Positions 31,293 through 39,830 of a stretch of DNA of 64,000 nucleotides are shown here, in pieces. The stretch lies in contig JACKKV010000007.1 of assembly GCA_024236235.1 (NCBI GenBank), positions 60,445-124,444 on the forward strand, given 5' to 3'. Position numbers and translations under genes: made by a program. The notes under the pieces were generated by a model. The model saw only the letters and a list, made by a program, of their open reading frames with translations, did no database searches and was not told the DNA's origin. Position 1 is the stretch's first letter, and each line of letters starts with the position of its first letter. Source of the stretch: Novosphingobium sp. (GTDB taxonomy: Bacteria; Pseudomonadota; Alphaproteobacteria; Sphingomonadales; Sphingomonadaceae).

Positions 31293-33790
31293 GCGATGTT
31301 CTCCACCTGCAGGGGCCGCACCTCGGCGATATGCTGGTGCAGGTCGGCCCGTTCGCCGCCCGCCCGTTCAGCCCAGGGATCGATCTGCGAGTATTTCTGG
31401 GAAATGCGGAAGCGCGCGGCGAGCTGGCGGATCGTATCGGGCGCCTCGAACAGCTGGGCCTTGATGCTGTCCAGCCCGACCCGTTCGACCCAGGGCGCGG
31501 TACGTTCCAGATAATGCGCCTGTTCGCGGTAAAGCTGGATGAAGGCCGCGCAATATTCCAGCGCCTCTTCCTCGGTCTCCACCTTGCACAGGAAATCGGT
31601 GGCGCGCACATGAATGCCGCCATTGCCGCCGACATGCAGTTCATAGCCGCTGTCAACGCAGACCACGCCGAAATCCTTGATCGTGGCTTCTGCGCAATTG
31701 CGCGGGCAACCGCTGACCGCGATCTTGAACTTGTGCGGCATCCAGCTGCCCCAGGTCATCCGTTCGATCTTCACGCCCAGACCGGTGGAATCCTGCGTGC
31801 CGAAGCGGCACCATTCGGACCCGACGCAGGTCTTCACCGTGCGCAGCGCCTTGCCATAAGCATGGCCTGAAACCATGCCCGCCGCGTTCAGATCCGCCCA
31901 GATCGCGGGCAGATCCTCTTTCCTGATGCCGAACAGATCGATCCGCTGGCCGCCCGTGACCTTGACCGTGCGCGCGCCGTATTTCTCGGCCGCATCGGCA
32001 ATGGCGCGCAATTCATCGGGCGTGGTCAGCCCGCCCCACATCCGCGGGACGACCGAATAGGTGCCATCCTTCTGGATATTGGCGTGCAGCCGTTCGTTGA
32101 CGAAGCGGCTCTTCTGATCGTCCACATATTCGCCCGGCCATGCGCACAACAGGTAGTAGTTGAGCGCCGGACGGCACGAGGCGCAGCCTTCGGGCGTGGT
32201 CCAGTGCAGTTCCTGCATCGCTTCGGGGATCGATTTAAGCGCCTTTTCCAGGATCAGCCGGCGCACATCGTCATGCGTGAAGCTGGTGCATTTGCACAGC
32301 GTCTTCGGCCCGGATTCGACCGCGCCGCCCAGTGTCAGCGCCAGCAGGCTTTCCACCAGCCCCGTGCACGAACCGCAACTGGCCGAAGCCTTGCAGGTGG
32401 AACGCACCGTATCGAGGCTGTGCGCCCCGCCACTGATGCAGGCGACGACCTGGCCCTTGGAAACGCCGTTGCAGCCGCAGATTTCTGCGTCGTCCGAAAG
32501 GGCAGCAACGGCGGCATTAGGGTCCGCCAGCGCACCGCCGGACGCATAGGCTTGGCCGAAGATCAGCGCTTCGCGAATATCTGAGATATCCTCGCCCTTC
32601 TTCAGGAGGTCGAAATACCAGTTGCCATCCGCCGTATCGCCATAGAGCACCGCGCCGATCAGCTTGTCGCCCTGGACCACAACGCGCTTGTAAATGCCGC
32701 GCGCGGCATCGCGCATCACGATATCCTCGCTGCCGTCGGAGCCCGAAAAATCGCCCGCCGAGAAGAGGTCGATCCCCGACACCTTGAGCTTGGTCGAGGT
32801 GACTGACCCTGCATAGCCGCTGGGCGCACCGGTCGCCTCGTCAGCCAGCGCGCGGCACATGTCCCACAGCGGCGCGACCAGGCCGTAGCAGGCACCGCGA
32901 TGCTGCACGCATTCCCCCACCGCCATCACGGCAGGGTCCGAAGTGACCATGTGGTCGTTGACCACGATGCCCCGTTCCACCTCCAGCCCCGCCGCCTTGG
33001 CGAGCGAGACTGACGGGCGGATACCCACCGCCATCACCACGATGTCGGCCGCAATTTCGCGCCCGTCCTTCAGCCGCACCCCGGCGACATGCCCGTCCTG
33101 TTCGAGGATCGCTTCGGTGTCAGCACCGGTCAGGATGGTCTGCCCGCGCCGTTCCAGTTCGGCCTTGAGCAGGAAGCCGGCGGCTTCGTCCAGCTGGCGT
33201 TCCATCAGCGTGGGCATGAGGTGAACGACGGTGACCTTCATGCCTTGCAGGCAGAGGCCATGCGCTGCCTCCAGCCCGAGCAGGCCACCGCCGATCACCA
33301 CCGCATCGCCGCCCTGCTGCGCAGCGGCGAGCATCTTGTCCACATCGTCGAGGTCGCGGAAGGTCACCACGCCGGGCAGCGTGCTGCCTGGCACCGGAAT
33401 GATGAAGGGATCGGACCCGGTGGCGATAATCAGCCGGTCATAAGGTTCGACCCGGCCGCTGCGGGTGACGAGTGTCTTGCGTTCACGATCGATGTGATCG
33501 ACCGGATCGCCTGCAATCAGCGTAATCGCGTTGTCATCATACCAGGCCTGATCGTTGATCACGATTTCATCGAAGCTCTTTTCGCCCGCCAGCACGGGGG
33601 AGAGCATGATGCGGTTGTAATTGACGCGCGGCTCGGCGCCGAAAATGGCGATGTCGTAGCGCGCCGGATCGCGGGCGAGGATTTCCTCCACCGCCCGGCA
33701 TCCGGCCATGCCATTGCCGATCACCACGAGCTTTTCACGCTGGCTGATCGCTGACGGATCGAATGTCGCCGGTGCGTTCACTGTTCTCAT
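31289..33790 (-). CDS. nirB: Nitrite reductase (NADH) large subunit NirB
   Basis: 833 residues. Six-electron reduction of nitrite to ammonium. N-terminal FAD/NADH domain (VVIGNGMAGCRAVEEIL), BFD-like [2Fe-2S] domain (CGCNGVSKGQVVACI ... CKASASCGSCTGLVES), then ferredoxin/sulfite-reductase repeats with the siroheme-[4Fe-4S] ligands TCVGSEWCRFG and SGCPRNCAEA. Start: ATG 33790 lies very close to AGGAGG, GTG 33781 is better spaced; the difference is three residues. The long frame upstream to 34024 runs through the leader RNA and is not coding. Preceded by an ANTAR antiterminator leader. Confidence 0.93.
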   Translation of the reverse strand: MRTVNAPATFDPSAISQREKLVVIGNGMAGCRAVEEILARDPARYDIAIFGAEPRVNYNRIMLSPVLAGEKSFDEIVINDQAWYDDNAITLIAGDPVDHIDRERKTLVTRSGRVEPYDRLIIATGSDPFIIPVPGSTLPGVVTFRDLDDVDKMLAAAQQGGDAVVIGGGLLGLEAAHGLCLQGMKVTVVHLMPTLMERQLDEAAGFLLKAELERRGQTILTGADTEAILEQDGHVAGVRLKDGREIAADIVVMAVGIRPSVSLAKAAGLEVERGIVVNDHMVTSDPAVMAVGECVQHRGACYGLVAPLWDMCRALADEATGAPSGYAGSVTSTKLKVSGIDLFSAGDFSGSDGSEDIVMRDAARGIYKRVVVQGDKLIGAVLYGDTADGNWYFDLLKKGEDISDIREALIFGQAYASGGALADPNAAVAALSDDAEICGCNGVSKGQVVACISGGAHSLDTVRSTCKASASCGSCTGLVESLLALTLGGAVESGPKTLCKCTSFTHDDVRRLILEKALKSIPEAMQELHWTTPEGCASCRPALNYYLLCAWPGEYVDDQKSRFVNERLHANIQKDGTYSVVPRMWGGLTTPDELRAIADAAEKYGARTVKVTGGQRIDLFGIRKEDLPAIWADLNAAGMVSGHAYGKALRTVKTCVGSEWCRFGTQDSTGLGVKIERMTWGSWMPHKFKIAVSGCPRNCAEATIKDFGVVCVDSGYELHVGGNGGIHVRATDFLCKVETEEEALEYCAAFIQLYREQAHYLERTAPWVERVGLDSIKAQLFEAPDTIRQLAARFRISQKYSQIDPWAERAGGERADLHQHIAEVRPLQVENIA

Positions 33791-33822
33791 TCCTCCTCGG
33801 GCCGGACCCGGAACGCGCACGC

Positions 33823-33929
33823 AAAAAAGCCGCCAAGTCATCGATCCCTTGGGATCAGACCAGGCGGCGCCATTGCCACGCATTGTTGATGTTGCGGCGG
33901 AGCGCGTTGACCCGTCCTTCAATGGACGG
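33823..33929 (-). ncRNA. ANTAR-binding antitermination leader of nirBD-nasA-cobA (NasT target)
   Basis: On the minus strand: hairpin P1 (33912-33929) CCGTCC with loop ATTGAA; hairpin P2 (33864-33879) GTGGC with loop AATGGC. Both hexaloops have A at position 1 and G at position 4, the signature bound by ANTAR proteins. The 3' arm of P2 overlaps the 5' arm of an intrinsic terminator (arms 33863-33868 and 33829-33834, inner GATCCC/GGGATC stem, T6 at 33823-33828). P2 and terminator are mutually exclusive, so NasT binding to P1-P2 should prevent termination and allow nirB expression when nitrate releases NasT from NasS. Confidence 0.88.
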
Positions 33930-33948
33930 CGCGATTCCGCTCCCCGCT

Positions 33949-33998
33949 TCAATACCTGATTCCTGGCCCGGACAGCAAGTGTTTTTTGCAGTGCAGCA
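33949..33998 (-). promoter_or_regulatory. nirB promoter with shared nitrate-regulon box
   Basis: Minus strand: box TGCTGCACTGCA (33987-33998) followed by an A-run, -35 TTGCTG (33973-33978), 18-base spacer, -10 TATTGA (33949-33954). The box matches ones before nrtA and nasT; its distance to leader hairpin P1 (58 bases) equals that at nrtA. Confidence 0.55.
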
Positions 33999-34001
33999 AA
34001 T

Positions 34002-34040
34002 CGCGGGAAGGATCCGTCCGTCAATTCGATCCTTCCCGCG
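34002..34040 (-). terminator. Strong hairpin after the porin gene
   Basis: Perfect 13-base-pair stem CGCGGGAAGGATC (34002-34014) / GATCCTTCCCGCG (34028-34040) with 13-base loop, 33 bases after the porin stop. Likely ends the nrt operon before the nirB promoter. No clean T-run directly after it. Confidence 0.6.
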
Positions 34041-34072
34041 CTGCGGGGCAGGTTTGCCCAACCCCTCCCGAG

Positions 34073-35305
34073 TCAGAAGCTGTATTCGGCCTGCAGCCAG
34101 AACTTGTCGGTATCGACGCTGAAGCTGTCCGCTTCATATTTCGCGTATTTGGCGAGGATCCCGACCGGGCCGAGCTTGAAACCGACCTGGGCATCCCATT
34201 CGCTGCCGTAGTCGATGTTGCCGACGTCGCTGTTGAACTCGTGATAGGTCAGCGATGCCTTCAGGCCCGGAATGACCTTCACGGTCGGGAAGGAGTAGGC
34301 GATGCCAAGGTAGATATCCTCAAGCCCGGTTCCCGGCGTGTTCAGGAACACATCGGCCCAGCCATTGAACTTGTGCAGCGTCGCCAGCGGGGTGGCGAGG
34401 CCGACCCCATTGTCGCTGCCCAGCAATTCATAGCCGCCGGTGAACTTGAGCCCCATCGCGCCCAGCGAGGCTTCGGCCGCGACATAATCGGCGCGGTAAT
34501 CCTTGGCTGGCGTCTTCCAGTCGGACTGGGTGGCGTAGCTGGCGGAAAGTTCCAGTTTCACCTTGGGGGCAACGTCGAAGCTGGCCGTCGCGCGCAGGCC
34601 ATAAGTCTGGCTGGAATTGGCGGCGAACAGGGGATCGTCGTAATCGAGCAGGTAGGAGAAGGCCTTGAGCTTGACCGGGCCGACATCGATGCCCGCGCCC
34701 AGGAAGATCAGGTCCCCGTCATAGGCCTGGCGCCCGCCCGCATCGATGCCGAAGATCGTGCGCTGGCCAATGGCATAGGTTGCATCAAGCGACACGGGGC
34801 CGAATTTCGCTGTACCGCGAACCGCGTCGAAGGTCTGTTCGTTCTGGCGCCAGCCGACTGATCCGACCCAGCGCTGATCATCCAGATTGATCCGCTGGCG
34901 ACCCAGGGTGACGCTGTTCGCTCCCTTGGTCCAGGCGATCTGGGCGCGGTTGAGTTCGATGTTTTCCGGGTCGGCCACAACGGAATAGGGGCGGTTCTGA
35001 TCCTCGGCGGCGAAGGGGAAGGCATTGTAATTGTTGCCGATGGCGGCAGTGCCTTCGCCTTCGACCAGGAACGAGAACTCGCTGGCCTTGACTTCGAAAC
35101 CGGCGCGCAGGCGCACGGTGATCGCATCGGCATCATCGACCGGATTGTCCTGCGACACATTTTCGTAGCGCAGGCGCAGATCCACGATGGGATCGAGCGT
35201 GACCCCGTCACCGATCTCCATTGGCCCGCCGAAACTCTGGGCGAGCGCAGGGGTTGCGACGCCCGCCATCAACATGGCGGCGGCGCTGGACACGATAATC
35301 TTCAT
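34073..35305 (-). CDS. Outer-membrane beta-barrel protein (alginate-export/porin type) in the nitrate operon
   Basis: 410 residues. Signal peptide ending TPALA-QSFG, then a barrel-like sequence with alternating polar/non-polar strands and a terminal AEYSF (C-terminal aromatic typical for BAM substrates). Resembles 'alginate export' family barrels. ATG at 35305 has AGGGAGG upstream. Last gene of the nrtA-nrtB-nrtC run and followed by a strong hairpin, so it is likely the outer-membrane nitrate (anion) pore of the system; that role is inferred from position. Confidence 0.8.
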   Translation of the reverse strand: MKIIVSSAAAMLMAGVATPALAQSFGGPMEIGDGVTLDPIVDLRLRYENVSQDNPVDDADAITVRLRAGFEVKASEFSFLVEGEGTAAIGNNYNAFPFAAEDQNRPYSVVADPENIELNRAQIAWTKGANSVTLGRQRINLDDQRWVGSVGWRQNEQTFDAVRGTAKFGPVSLDATYAIGQRTIFGIDAGGRQAYDGDLIFLGAGIDVGPVKLKAFSYLLDYDDPLFAANSSQTYGLRATASFDVAPKVKLELSASYATQSDWKTPAKDYRADYVAAEASLGAMGLKFTGGYELLGSDNGVGLATPLATLHKFNGWADVFLNTPGTGLEDIYLGIAYSFPTVKVIPGLKASLTYHEFNSDVGNIDYGSEWDAQVGFKLGPVGILAKYAKYEADSFSVDTDKFWLQAEYSF

Positions 35306-35360
35306 TTCAAAGCCTCCCTGAAAGATCATCCTTCAGGCGCCCCTCCGCATTGCCCCGGTA

Positions 35361-37046
35361 TCAGGCGGCTTTCGCCTCTGGCCCGTGATCATATTCGGCC
35401 AGGAAGTGCAGCACCTCCTGCCGGTAGGAATAGAACCGCGGATGTTCGAGCAGCGCCTTGCGATCGCGCGGGCGCGGCAGGTCGACATCCAGAATCTTGC
35501 CGATGGTGGCGTTGGGGCCGTTGGTCATCATCACCACCCGGTCCGCCAGCAGAATGGCTTCGTCCACATCGTGAGTGACCATGATCGCGGTCACCTTGGT
35601 GCGGTTCCAGACCTCGATCAGCACATCCTGCAGATCCCAGCGGGTCAGGCTGTCGAGCATGCCGAACGGCTCATCCAGCAGCAACAGGCGCGGCGAGAGG
35701 GCGAAGGCACGGGCGATGCCGACACGCTGGCGCATGCCGTTGGACATTTCGGCGGCCATCTTGTCGCGCGCATCGGCCAGACCGACCCGGTCGAGATAGT
35801 AATCGACAATGTCGCGCCGTTCAGCGCGGGAGGTATGCGGATAAACCCGTTCAACGCCCAGAGCGACATTCTGGCGCGCGGTCAGCCAGGGCATCAGGCT
35901 GGGCGACTGGAACACCACCGCCTTGTCCGGCCCGGCAATGTCGATTTCCCGGTTGTCGAGCACGATGCCGCCGCCCGAAATGGAGTTGAGCCCGGCGGCC
36001 ATGGTCAGCACGGTCGATTTGCCGCAGCCCGAATGGCCGATCAGCGAGACGAATTCGCCCTTGTCCATCAGCAGGTCGAAGCTTTCGACCACGGTCAGCG
36101 GCCCCTTGGGCGTCGGATAGACTTTCCTGAGCTTGTAGAATTCGAGATAGCGCTGCTCGACCGCGCTTTGCGCCGCTTCGCGATAGGCCTGCGGGGGCGG
36201 CGCCAGATCGAGCGGGGTGACATTGGGCAGGTCGAGATCGCTCTCGCCCGCCTGTGCCGCCGCGTCATTGAGACCGGAGAGATATGTGACGATGCGGTTG
36301 CGCAGCGCCTTGAAGGCCGCATTGTCATTCATCGCTTCGCGGTCGCGCGGGCGCTCTATCGCCACCTCGAAGATCTGGCCGATCCGCGTCGCGGGCGCAG
36401 GGGTGAGCACCGCGACGCGGTCAGCCAGCAACAATGCCTCGTCGACATCGTTGGTGACCAGGATGATCGTGCGCTTTTCTTCCTTGCGGATTCGTTCGAT
36501 TTCGTCCTGCAGCTTGGCGCGGGTCAGCGCGTCAAGCGCGGAGAGCGGTTCGTCCATCAGCAGGATTTCCGGCTCCATCGCCAGGGCGCGGGCCACCGCC
36601 ACCCGCTGGCGCATCCCGCCGGACAGCTGCGAAGGCTTGCGCTCCAGCGCATGGCCCAGCCCGACCAGCTCGATCTTCTGCTGGACCAGCGCGGCGCGTT
36701 CCTCGCGGCTGCGGTCCTTGTGCACTGCATCCACCGCCAGCGCGACATTCTGCTGCACGGTCAGCCAGGGGAAGAGCGAATAGGACTGGAACACCAGGCC
36801 GCGGTCCTTGTCCGGGCCGTCAATCGCCCTGCCGTGCAGCAGAATCTCCCCGCTGTCCGCCTCGATCAGCCCCGCGATGGCGGAAATCAGTGTGGTCTTG
36901 CCCGCGCCGGAAAAGCCCAGGATGGCGATGAACTCCCCGTCGCGCACATCAAGGTCGATCCCGTCCAGCACATGAGTGACACCGCCGGTCTTGCCAGTGT
37001 AGCTCTTGCTGAGGCCCCGAAGGGAAAGGATTGGCTGTTCGCTCAT
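35361..37046 (-). CDS. Nitrate ABC transporter, tandem ATP-binding protein
   Basis: 561 residues: two full ABC ATPase domains in one chain. Domain 1 has Walker A GFSGAGKTTL, signature LSGGMRQRV and Walker B ILLMDEP; domain 2 has GHSGCGKSTV, MSNGMRQRVGIARA and LLLLDEP. Each is NrtD/SsuB-like. Cyanobacterial NrtC is an ATPase fused to a solute-binding domain; here the second half is another ATPase, so one protein may supply both nucleotide-binding sites. Domain 2's signature has Asn for Gly (MSNGM). ATG 37046 follows GGAGG; ATG 37061 overlapping the permease stop is an alternative. Confidence 0.9.
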   Translation of the reverse strand: MSEQPILSLRGLSKSYTGKTGGVTHVLDGIDLDVRDGEFIAILGFSGAGKTTLISAIAGLIEADSGEILLHGRAIDGPDKDRGLVFQSYSLFPWLTVQQNVALAVDAVHKDRSREERAALVQQKIELVGLGHALERKPSQLSGGMRQRVAVARALAMEPEILLMDEPLSALDALTRAKLQDEIERIRKEEKRTIILVTNDVDEALLLADRVAVLTPAPATRIGQIFEVAIERPRDREAMNDNAAFKALRNRIVTYLSGLNDAAAQAGESDLDLPNVTPLDLAPPPQAYREAAQSAVEQRYLEFYKLRKVYPTPKGPLTVVESFDLLMDKGEFVSLIGHSGCGKSTVLTMAAGLNSISGGGIVLDNREIDIAGPDKAVVFQSPSLMPWLTARQNVALGVERVYPHTSRAERRDIVDYYLDRVGLADARDKMAAEMSNGMRQRVGIARAFALSPRLLLLDEPFGMLDSLTRWDLQDVLIEVWNRTKVTAIMVTHDVDEAILLADRVVMMTNGPNATIGKILDVDLPRPRDRKALLEHPRFYSYRQEVLHFLAEYDHGPEAKAA

Positions 37047-37057
37047 CACGTCCTCCA

Positions 37058-38074
37058 TCACACCGTGTGATTCTTCGAGGCGAGGGCCTGCAGGCTCATC
37101 ATCACCCGGTCGAGCAGGAAACCGATGAAGCCGATCACGATCACTGCGAACATGATCCGCGCCAGGCTCTGTGAGCTGCCGTTCTGGAATTCGTCCCACA
37201 CGAATTTGCCCAGGCCCGGATTCTGCGCGAGCATTTCCGCCGCGATCAGCACCATCCAGCCCACGCCCAGCGACAGGCGCATGCCGGTGAAGATATAGGG
37301 CAGGGCGCTGGGCAGGACGAGGCGGGTCAGCTTGGCGAACCAGCCCAGGCGCAGCACCCGGCCGACGTTGAGCAGATCCTTGTCAATGCTGGCCGTACCC
37401 ACCGCCGTATTGATCAGCGTCGGCCACAGCGAACAGAGCATCACCACGATGGCCGAGATCACGAAACTTTTGGGCAGCATCGGGTCCGGACCCGCCATGG
37501 TGGCGGAAATCACCATGGTGACGATCGGCAGCCACGCCAGCGGGCTGACCGGCTTCATGATCTGGACCAGCGGATTGATCGCCGCATTGACCCGCGGCGA
37601 CAGGCCGCAGACCAGACCGATGGGTACGGCAATCAGGGATGCGAGGATAAAGCCCAGACCGACGGTTTTCAGCGAGGTCAGGATCTGGTCCGGGAAGGTT
37701 GGCGGCCCGGCATAGTCGAATTCCTGCACCGCGCCCGCATTGCCGGCGGCAATTGCCGCCGCATTGCGCGCTTCCTGATCGGCATAGAACTGCGCTTCCG
37801 TCTCGCGGGTCGCGCTCCATTCCTGATAAAGCGCGACGCCCTGTTCCGCGACTTCGACCGGACCGGGGAGCGATCCGAGCGAGGTGTCGACCTGCGGCGC
37901 GAGCGCAGCCCAGATGCCCACGAAAGTCAGGATGCCCACGATCGGCCAGAGCAGGCTTCGCCCGATCTCCCCGGCCTTGACCACCAGCGGGTTTGGCAAG
38001 GGCGGGGCTTCTGCCGCCGCCCTGGCTGCGCCTTGTGCCGGTGCGGGCGTGACGGCGCCTGCGGTGGTGGCCAT
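37058..38074 (-). CDS. nrtB: Nitrate ABC transporter permease
   Basis: 338 residues. A first membrane helix (IVGILTFVGIWAAL) is followed by a roughly 75-residue polar insert and then the BPD_transp_1 domain with helices such as ILASLIAVPIGLVCGL and VMLCSLWPTLINTAVG, and an EAA-type loop (LRLGWFAKLTRLVLPSALPY). ATG 38074 with AGGAG; ATG 38137 would add 21 polar residues. Pairs with the tandem ATPase downstream and NrtA upstream to import nitrate. Confidence 0.9.
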   Translation of the reverse strand: MATTAGAVTPAPAQGAARAAAEAPPLPNPLVVKAGEIGRSLLWPIVGILTFVGIWAALAPQVDTSLGSLPGPVEVAEQGVALYQEWSATRETEAQFYADQEARNAAAIAAGNAGAVQEFDYAGPPTFPDQILTSLKTVGLGFILASLIAVPIGLVCGLSPRVNAAINPLVQIMKPVSPLAWLPIVTMVISATMAGPDPMLPKSFVISAIVVMLCSLWPTLINTAVGTASIDKDLLNVGRVLRLGWFAKLTRLVLPSALPYIFTGMRLSLGVGWMVLIAAEMLAQNPGLGKFVWDEFQNGSSQSLARIMFAVIVIGFIGFLLDRVMMSLQALASKNHTV

Positions 38075-38175
38075 TGGGGATTCTCCTTCTTCGGTCAGTG
38101 CCGCTTCGCGCTGCCAGTCTGCATGGAGGGCTTCCATGATGCTTGTGCTCCTGTGTCCGGTCGGGCGACCCGGCG

Positions 38176-39609
38176 TCAGCTTCCGCTGACGCCTGCCGCA
38201 GTGACCTTCTGGCCCTTCTTCAGCCCGATCTTGAACTTGGCGAGATAGGCGTTGGGCTGCTTGCCATCATAGGTGATGCCATCGATGAAGCCGCCCTGTT
38301 CACCCTTGAAGCCGTCAGTTTCCGGAACCGAGGCTTCGGGGATCACGCCATCGGCCTTCAGCTTGTTGGCCGCCGCCAGATAGAGGTCGGGGCGATAGAC
38401 CGCCTTGGCCGTGTCGAAATACCACTGGTCGGGCTTGTCTTCGGCGATCTGGCCCCAGCGGCGCATCTGCGTAAGATACCAGACGGCGTCGGAGTAATAG
38501 GGGTAGCCGGCGAACTTGTCGAAGAAGATGTTGAAGCCCGGCGCATCGCGCGTGTCGCCCGGTTCAAAGGTGAACTTGCCGGTCATCGAAGCGGCGATCA
38601 CGTCATAATCGGCGCCGACATAATTGGGCTGTGACAGAATCTTGACCGCTTCGGCCCGGTTCTTGCCGCCGTCAGCGTCCAGCCATTGCTGGGCCTTGAT
38701 AATCGCGCGCAGCAGGGCGGCGGTGGTGGCGGGGTATTTTTCGGCAAAATCCTTGCGCAGGCCGAACACTTTTTCCGGATTGTCGTGCCAGATCTGGTCG
38801 TCCGTGATGACCGGCACGCCGATCTTCTTCTGCACTGCGGCCTGGTTCCAGGGTTCGCCCACGCAATAGCCTTCGATCGTGCCCGCTTCCAGCGTCGCAG
38901 GCATCTGCGGCGGCGGGGTGACGGACAGCTTGACCTGCGCATCGACCACGCCGCTGACGTCGCCGGGCGTGTAATAGCCCGGGTTGAGGCCGCCTGCCGC
39001 CAGCCAGTAGCGCAATTCATAATTATGCGTGCTGACCGGGAAGACCATGCCCATGTTGAACGGCTTGCCCTGGCTGGCGAACTGGTCGACCACCGGCTTG
39101 AGATAGGATGCGGAGATGGGGTGCTTGGGCTTGCCCCCTTCCATGGGCAGATTGCCCTTGATCATGCCCCAGACCTTGTTCGAAAGGGTGATCGCGTTGC
39201 CGTTGAGATCAAGGCTGAGCGGAGCGATGAGATCGGCCTTGGTGCCATAGCCGATGGTGGCGGCGATGGGCTGGCCTGCCAGCATATGCGCGCCGTCAAG
39301 CTGCCCGCCGATGACCCCGTCAAGCAGCACCTTCCAGTTGGCCTGCGGTTCCAGCGTGACGTTCAGCCCTTCTTCGGCGAAAAAGCCCTTTTCCTTGGCG
39401 ATGGCCAGCGGGGCCATGTCCGTCAGCTTGATGAACCCCAGCTTCAGACTGGGCTTTTCAATTTTTCCGTCAAGATTTGCAGCGGCCACTGTTTCGCCGC
39501 CAGCCGCGTCCTTGCCGCCCGAACCGCAGCCGGCCAGCGCGACGCTGACCAATACCGCCGCGATCAGTCCGCGCCGGTCAAATTGAAAACCCCTGGAAGA
39601 CGTCATCAT
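38176..39609 (-). CDS. nrtA: Nitrate-binding lipoprotein of ABC transporter
   Basis: 477 residues. Lipoprotein signal with lipobox LAGC ([11 protein letters not shown]), so membrane anchored in the periplasm. NrtA/NMT1-like domain: [76 protein letters not shown]. These match nitrate-binding blocks also seen in NasS. ATG 39609 (or 39606). Preceded by an ANTAR leader, so expression depends on NasT antitermination. Confidence 0.91.
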   Translation of the reverse strand: MMTSSRGFQFDRRGLIAAVLVSVALAGCGSGGKDAAGGETVAAANLDGKIEKPSLKLGFIKLTDMAPLAIAKEKGFFAEEGLNVTLEPQANWKVLLDGVIGGQLDGAHMLAGQPIAATIGYGTKADLIAPLSLDLNGNAITLSNKVWGMIKGNLPMEGGKPKHPISASYLKPVVDQFASQGKPFNMGMVFPVSTHNYELRYWLAAGGLNPGYYTPGDVSGVVDAQVKLSVTPPPQMPATLEAGTIEGYCVGEPWNQAAVQKKIGVPVITDDQIWHDNPEKVFGLRKDFAEKYPATTAALLRAIIKAQQWLDADGGKNRAEAVKILSQPNYVGADYDVIAASMTGKFTFEPGDTRDAPGFNIFFDKFAGYPYYSDAVWYLTQMRRWGQIAEDKPDQWYFDTAKAVYRPDLYLAAANKLKADGVIPEASVPETDGFKGEQGGFIDGITYDGKQPNAYLAKFKIGLKKGQKVTAAGVSGS

Positions 39610-39640
39610 GCTGGTTCCCGTCCGTTGGAGCGCACAACGC

Positions 39641-39749
39641 AAAAAAGCCGCCTCGATTCGACCCCGTGAAGGATCAGATCGGGCGGCGCCGTTGCCACGC
39701 AATGTCTAAAACTCTGCCCGGGGGAGGTGTGCGATCCATCATTGGACAG
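39641..39749 (-). ncRNA. ANTAR-binding antitermination leader of the nrt operon (NasT target)
   Basis: Minus strand: P1 (39732-39749) with stem ending GTCC/GGAT and hexaloop AATGAT; P2 (39683-39698) GTGGC with loop AACGGC. Both loops carry A1 and G4. P2's 3' arm overlaps the terminator arm at 39682-39687, which pairs with 39647-39652 (extended by CGAT/ATCG) and is followed by T6 (39641-39646). Same layout as the nirB leader; the P2/terminator parts are nearly identical in sequence. Confidence 0.88.
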
Positions 39750-39770
39750 CGCCCGCCGTGCAGATCGCTT

Positions 39771-39818
39771 GCTATACGATTCGGGGGTTGCTCGTAAAGG
39801 GATTTTTGCGATGCAGCA
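39771..39818 (-). promoter_or_regulatory. nrtA promoter with shared nitrate-regulon box
   Basis: Minus strand: box TGCTGCATCGCA (39807-39818) then A-run, -35 TTTACG (39793-39798), 16-base spacer, -10 TATAGC (39771-39776). Same order and spacing as before nirB. Confidence 0.55.
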
Positions 39819-39830
39819 TGAATTTCATGC
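39816..39830. repeat. 15-base palindrome between nasS stop and nrtA promoter
   Basis: GCATGAATTTCATGC is a perfect inverted repeat around a central base (39823). It partly overlaps the nitrate box and abuts the nasS stop codon at 39831. Could be an activator site for nrtA; no known consensus assigned. Confidence 0.4.

Noticed and set aside
28355..33790. Nitrate respiration genes
   Set aside because: NasA has no Tat signal, carries the assimilatory C-terminal Fe-S domain, and is linked to nirBD, cobA and an import system; this is assimilation, so it does not support an anaerobic lifestyle.
33791..34024. Coding extension upstream of nirB
   Set aside because: The open frame here runs through the two ANTAR hairpins and the terminator; structure, not protein, explains it.
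39610..39702. Coding extension upstream of nrtA
   Set aside because: Covers the second leader terminator; the lipoprotein signal starts at 39609.
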